A stretch of 16,976 nt of DNA, from contig JBBSOW010000065.1 of assembly GCA_038259365.1 (NCBI GenBank), positions 1 to 16,976 on the forward strand, given 5' to 3'. Numbering within the stretch: position 1 is the first letter of the stretch; each line of letters begins with the position of its first letter. Origin of the DNA: JBBSOW01 sp038259365. Lineage in GTDB: Bacteria; Actinomycetota; Actinomycetes; Propionibacteriales; Propionibacteriaceae. Both the position numbers and the translations under genes were made by a program. The notes beneath the pieces were generated by a model. The model was not told where the DNA came from. It saw nothing but the letters and a program-made list of their open reading frames with translations, and ran no database searches. This document shows, in pieces, positions 14,319 to 16,976 of this stretch.

Positions 14319-15947
14319 GTGGTAGCCGCGCCGGACGTGCTCTTCCCACAGGGGCAGCGCCCGGCCGAGCAGGGGGTCGCTCTGCCACCGCAGGAGCCGG
14401 TCTTCTTCGGCGACCTCAACCTCGATCAGGTCGTCGACGATGTCACGGCGAACCTGGCCGACTACGACATGACCAGCGTGTACTGGTCGCCGCTGCGTGA
14501 CCCAGACGCGCTGCGCTACCGCCACGAGGTGTTCCGTGACCTCGACCGCGCCGACATCATCGAGCCGGTCCGCACGTTCGCGCGGCGGCGGCTGGTCCAC
14601 CAGTTCCACTACCGAACCAGGGAGATCCGCGAGGACGACCACGGCCTGCAGCATCACTACCGAACCCGGTTCTTCCTCAACGCCGTCGAGGAGTACTGCC
14701 AGGCCGTGCTTGAACTCGCCGATGGTCTCCAGTCCGCCGAAACCCGCTCTCGCGGCCTGCGTGATCTGGCCGGCTATCTGCGCGGATATGTAGATTCGGC
14801 CGGGTTTCGTGCGCTGCACGCCGAGACGACTCGGCTGGGGGCCATGCTGGACGACGTGCACTACGTCGTCGTCATCCGCGGCGACCGAATCACCGTGGCC
14901 GGCTACGACGATGAGGCCGACTCCGGCAGGCAGGTCGACGCCACCTTCGCTCGATTCCAACAGCACTCCGGCGGCGGCGCGCAGACCCCCGCCCAACCCT
15001 GGGAGGCCTACGCAGGCACCGGCATCCTCGACCTCGTCGCGCAGCTCTACCCCGACGTGTTTACCGCTCTGGATGCCTTCTGCGGCCAGCACACAGGCTA
15101 TCTCGACCCGGTGGTCGCCTGCTTCGACCGTGACATCCAGTTCTACCTCTCCTACCTCGACTACATCGCACCGCTGCAGGCGGCTGGACTGGCATTCAGC
15201 TACCCCCGCCTGTCTGACACCGACAAGAGCGAACAGGCCCTCGACACCTTCGACCTCGCCCTGGCCCGCCTGCTGCACCCCCCACCCAGACGCCACTCCA
15301 CCTCGGTACGAGGCCCGGCCGACCCGGCGGGCCACCCCGTCCAACAGAGCGCGCCGAAGGGCGAGATCGTGGGCAACGACATCACCCTGACCGGCGCCGA
15401 ACGCATCCTCGTGATCTCGGGGCCGAACAACGGCGGCAAGACCACGCTGGCCCGCACGGTCGGACAACTGCACTACCTGGCCCGTCTGGGCTGTCCCGTC
15501 CCCGGCCGCGAGACCCGACTGTTCATCTGCGACCAGATCTTCACCCACTTCGAACGGGCTGAAGACAGCACCACCATGATCGGGAGACTGCAGACCGAAC
15601 TGAACCAGCTGCGCGATGACTTCGCTCTCGCGACGCCGGCCAGCCTGATCATCATCAACGAGATGTTCAACTCAGCCACGGCTGCCGACGCGCTCTTCCT
15701 GAGCCGCCAGATCCTTCACCAGGTGTCCGCACTTGACGCGGTGTGCGTGTGCGTCACCTTCCTCGACGAACTGACCACCCTCAACGACAAGACCGTCAGC
15801 ATGGTCAGCACCGTGGTTCCCGACGACCCAGCTACCCGCACCCACAAGGTCATCAGACAACCGGCCGACGGCCGCGCGTACGCCCGCGCCATCGCGGACA
15901 AGTACGGTCTCGGCTTCGACCGCCTCGTCGAGGAGTTGAGCCGATGA
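14319..15947 (+). CDS. Divergent MutS-like ATPase, first of a pair
   Basis: A 542-residue protein with a MutS domain V ATPase at the C-terminus. Its Walker A is ISGPNNGGKTT (Gly368-Thr376; canonical MutS has GPNMGGKST) and its Walker B is LIIINEMFNSAT, with Asn-Glu at 447-448 in place of Asp-Glu. The N-terminus FFGDLNLDQVVDDVTANLAD, then YRHEVFRDL, belongs to a family of shortened MutS-like proteins I recall from Firmicutes and Actinomycetota. The N-terminal mismatch-recognition domain of MutS1 (Phe-x-Glu motif) is absent; the middle is a long helical lever-like region. GTG start with GAGG five bases upstream. Its stop overlaps the next gene as ATGA. It probably forms a heteromer with the next protein. 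The function is not established, and it should not be called canonical mismatch repair. Confidence 0.88.
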   Translation: MVAAPDVLFPQGQRPAEQGVALPPQEPVFFGDLNLDQVVDDVTANLADYDMTSVYWSPLRDPDALRYRHEVFRDLDRADIIEPVRTFARRRLVHQFHYRTREIREDDHGLQHHYRTRFFLNAVEEYCQAVLELADGLQSAETRSRGLRDLAGYLRGYVDSAGFRALHAETTRLGAMLDDVHYVVVIRGDRITVAGYDDEADSGRQVDATFARFQQHSGGGAQTPAQPWEAYAGTGILDLVAQLYPDVFTALDAFCGQHTGYLDPVVACFDRDIQFYLSYLDYIAPLQAAGLAFSYPRLSDTDKSEQALDTFDLALARLLHPPPRRHSTSVRGPADPAGHPVQQSAPKGEIVGNDITLTGAERILVISGPNNGGKTTLARTVGQLHYLARLGCPVPGRETRLFICDQIFTHFERAEDSTTMIGRLQTELNQLRDDFALATPASLIIINEMFNSATAADALFLSRQILHQVSALDAVCVCVTFLDELTTLNDKTVSMVSTVVPDDPATRTHKVIRQPADGRAYARAIADKYGLGFDRLVEELSR

Positions 15948-16976
15948 GAGTGTTGTTGATGTTCGACGACCGCGACTTCGACCCCGAGCCCGAGGAACAG
16001 CCCGGCGAGGCAGACCTGATCCAGGACCTCGACCTGGCCACGCTATGGGCGGCTGCCGCCGACGGCGACAAGTTTATCCAGGCCTCGATCCGCACCGCCA
16101 CCCTCGCCCGGCTGACCGCACCGAGCCAGATCGTCTACCGCGAGCGGGCCCTCGACGACTGCCTGGGCCAACCGGGTGTGGTGCGTATCCTGTACGAGCT
16201 GGCCTGCCAGGCCGTCGACCAGGAGCATGAGATCTATCGGGCCAACCACTTCAGCAGAAGCAGCGAAGCCCTGCTCGACCGCTCGGTCAACGCCTTGCAG
16301 ATGTTCGTCGTCATCCTGCGACACCTCCACGAACTGTCCGACCAACACGCCACCGCATTCACCTCCCCGGCCTTCACGCGGTTCTTCGCCACACTCGACG
16401 CCGAACTCGACGACGACTACTTCGCTGAAGTCGACGACCGTCTGCGCACCCTGCGCTTCCGGGACGGCTTGGTCGCCAGTGCCCATCTGGGCCGTGGCAG
16501 CCAAGGCGTCGACTACGTGCTGCGGGCGCCCCGCCGAGAGAACCAGAGCCACCTGCTGCCCCGGCACCCGCCCGTCAAGCGCCCGTACTTCAGCCGCACC
16601 ATGCCGCACGATGACTACGGCGCCCACCAAGACCTCGCCCGCCTGCGCGACCGCATCCTCACGCTCGCCGCCGACGCGCTCGGCCAAGCCGCAGAGCACA
16701 TCCTGCGGTTCTTCATCGCGTTACGCGCCGAGCTGGCCTTCTATCTCGGCTGCCTCAACCTGCACGCGAGACTGACCAGCCAAGACCTGCCGCTGTGTCG
16801 GCCCGAACCACGGCCCGCGGGCGGTTCGACACTCACCGCGACCGGACTCTACGACCCCTGTCTGGCGCTGAGCTCCCCGACGCCGGTGCAGGGGAACGAT
16901 CTAAGCGCCGACGGCAAACCACTGATCATCATCACCGGTGCCAACCAGGGCGGAAAGTCCACGTTCCTGCGCAGTG
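15944..16976 (+). CDS. Divergent MutS-like ATPase, second of a pair (cut by window edge)
   Basis: An open frame of 344 codons that runs off the right edge. The start MRVLLMFDDRDFDPE, then DLIQDLDLATLW and GDKFIQASI, matches the N-terminus I recall for the partner protein in the same two-gene arrangement in other Gram-positive bacteria. A helical lever-like region follows. At the very end is a MutS-type Walker A, TGANQGGKSTFLRS (Gly332-Thr340). The Walker B and C-terminus lie outside the window. No mismatch-recognition domain is seen. It overlaps the preceding MutS-like gene by 4 bases (ATGA) and its coding style matches that gene, so the two are expressed as a unit. The function is unknown. 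Confidence 0.87.
   Translation, partial: MRVLLMFDDRDFDPEPEEQPGEADLIQDLDLATLWAAAADGDKFIQASIRTATLARLTAPSQIVYRERALDDCLGQPGVVRILYELACQAVDQEHEIYRANHFSRSSEALLDRSVNALQMFVVILRHLHELSDQHATAFTSPAFTRFFATLDAELDDDYFAEVDDRLRTLRFRDGLVASAHLGRGSQGVDYVLRAPRRENQSHLLPRHPPVKRPYFSRTMPHDDYGAHQDLARLRDRILTLAADALGQAAEHILRFFIALRAELAFYLGCLNLHARLTSQDLPLCRPEPRPAGGSTLTATGLYDPCLALSSPTPVQGNDLSADGKPLIIITGANQGGKSTFLRS

Noticed and set aside
14076..15548. A 490-codon minus-strand frame across the first MutS-like gene
   Set aside because: Opposite a gene with Walker A and B motifs and a good start; no family likeness in the shadow.
14319..16976. Canonical MutS mismatch-repair protein
   Set aside because: Both proteins lack a mismatch-recognition domain and are too short before the ATPase domain; the Walker motifs are divergent.
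1..16976. CRISPR arrays, tRNA or rRNA genes, insertion-sequence ends
   Set aside because: No regularly spaced repeats, no cloverleaf-like segments and no transposase motifs were seen on either strand.

Overview
The window is high-GC DNA from an actinomycete-type bacterium (Actinomycetota). Evidence: coding regions are strongly G/C-biased at third codon positions, GTG starts are common, genes often overlap by 4 bases (ATGA/GTGA), and the ilvB-ilvN-ilvC order with a short leader peptide is typical of the group. The TRAP transporter and the gene content would fit a propionibacterial-type lineage, but the sequence alone does not settle genus or family.

Layout. 1-1675 (minus): a TldD/TldE (PmbA) metalloprotease pair, with the second gene cut by the window edge. 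1685-2348 (plus): a visibly AT-richer hicAB toxin-antitoxin locus in which hicA is broken by two frame disruptions and hicB is intact. 2440-5328 (minus): a three-gene TRAP transporter operon, dctP-dctQ-dctM, behind its own candidate promoter. 5553-6543 (minus): a small operon of a cupin protein, a 34-codon mini-ORF that looks like the amputated start of a methyltransferase gene, and a four-helix membrane protein; a candidate DtxR/IdeR-like box and an inverted repeat lie upstream. 6754-10189 (plus): hisF, a D-2-hydroxyacid dehydrogenase, a HIT-family hydrolase and a GT87-type mannosyltransferase-like membrane protein. 10211-13874 (plus): the branched-chain amino-acid operon ilvB-ilvN-ilvC, preceded by a promoter, an 11-codon leader peptide containing Ile-Leu-Val-Val, a long hairpin and a Rho-independent terminator, which together form an attenuator. 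13875-14318: 444 bases with no gene I can defend. 14319-16976 (plus): two overlapping genes for divergent MutS-like ATPases, the second running off the window end.

How the genes work together. IlvB and IlvN form acetohydroxyacid synthase, and IlvC carries out the next step towards valine, leucine and isoleucine; the leader lets the operon sense charged Ile/Leu/Val tRNA. DctP captures a solute outside the membrane and hands it to the DctQ/DctM permease, driven by an ion gradient. TldD and TldE normally work as a heterodimeric peptidase. The two MutS-like proteins are translationally coupled and both lack a recognisable mismatch-recognition domain. They probably act as a heteromeric ATPase whose job is not established, and they are the best candidate here for an undescribed system.
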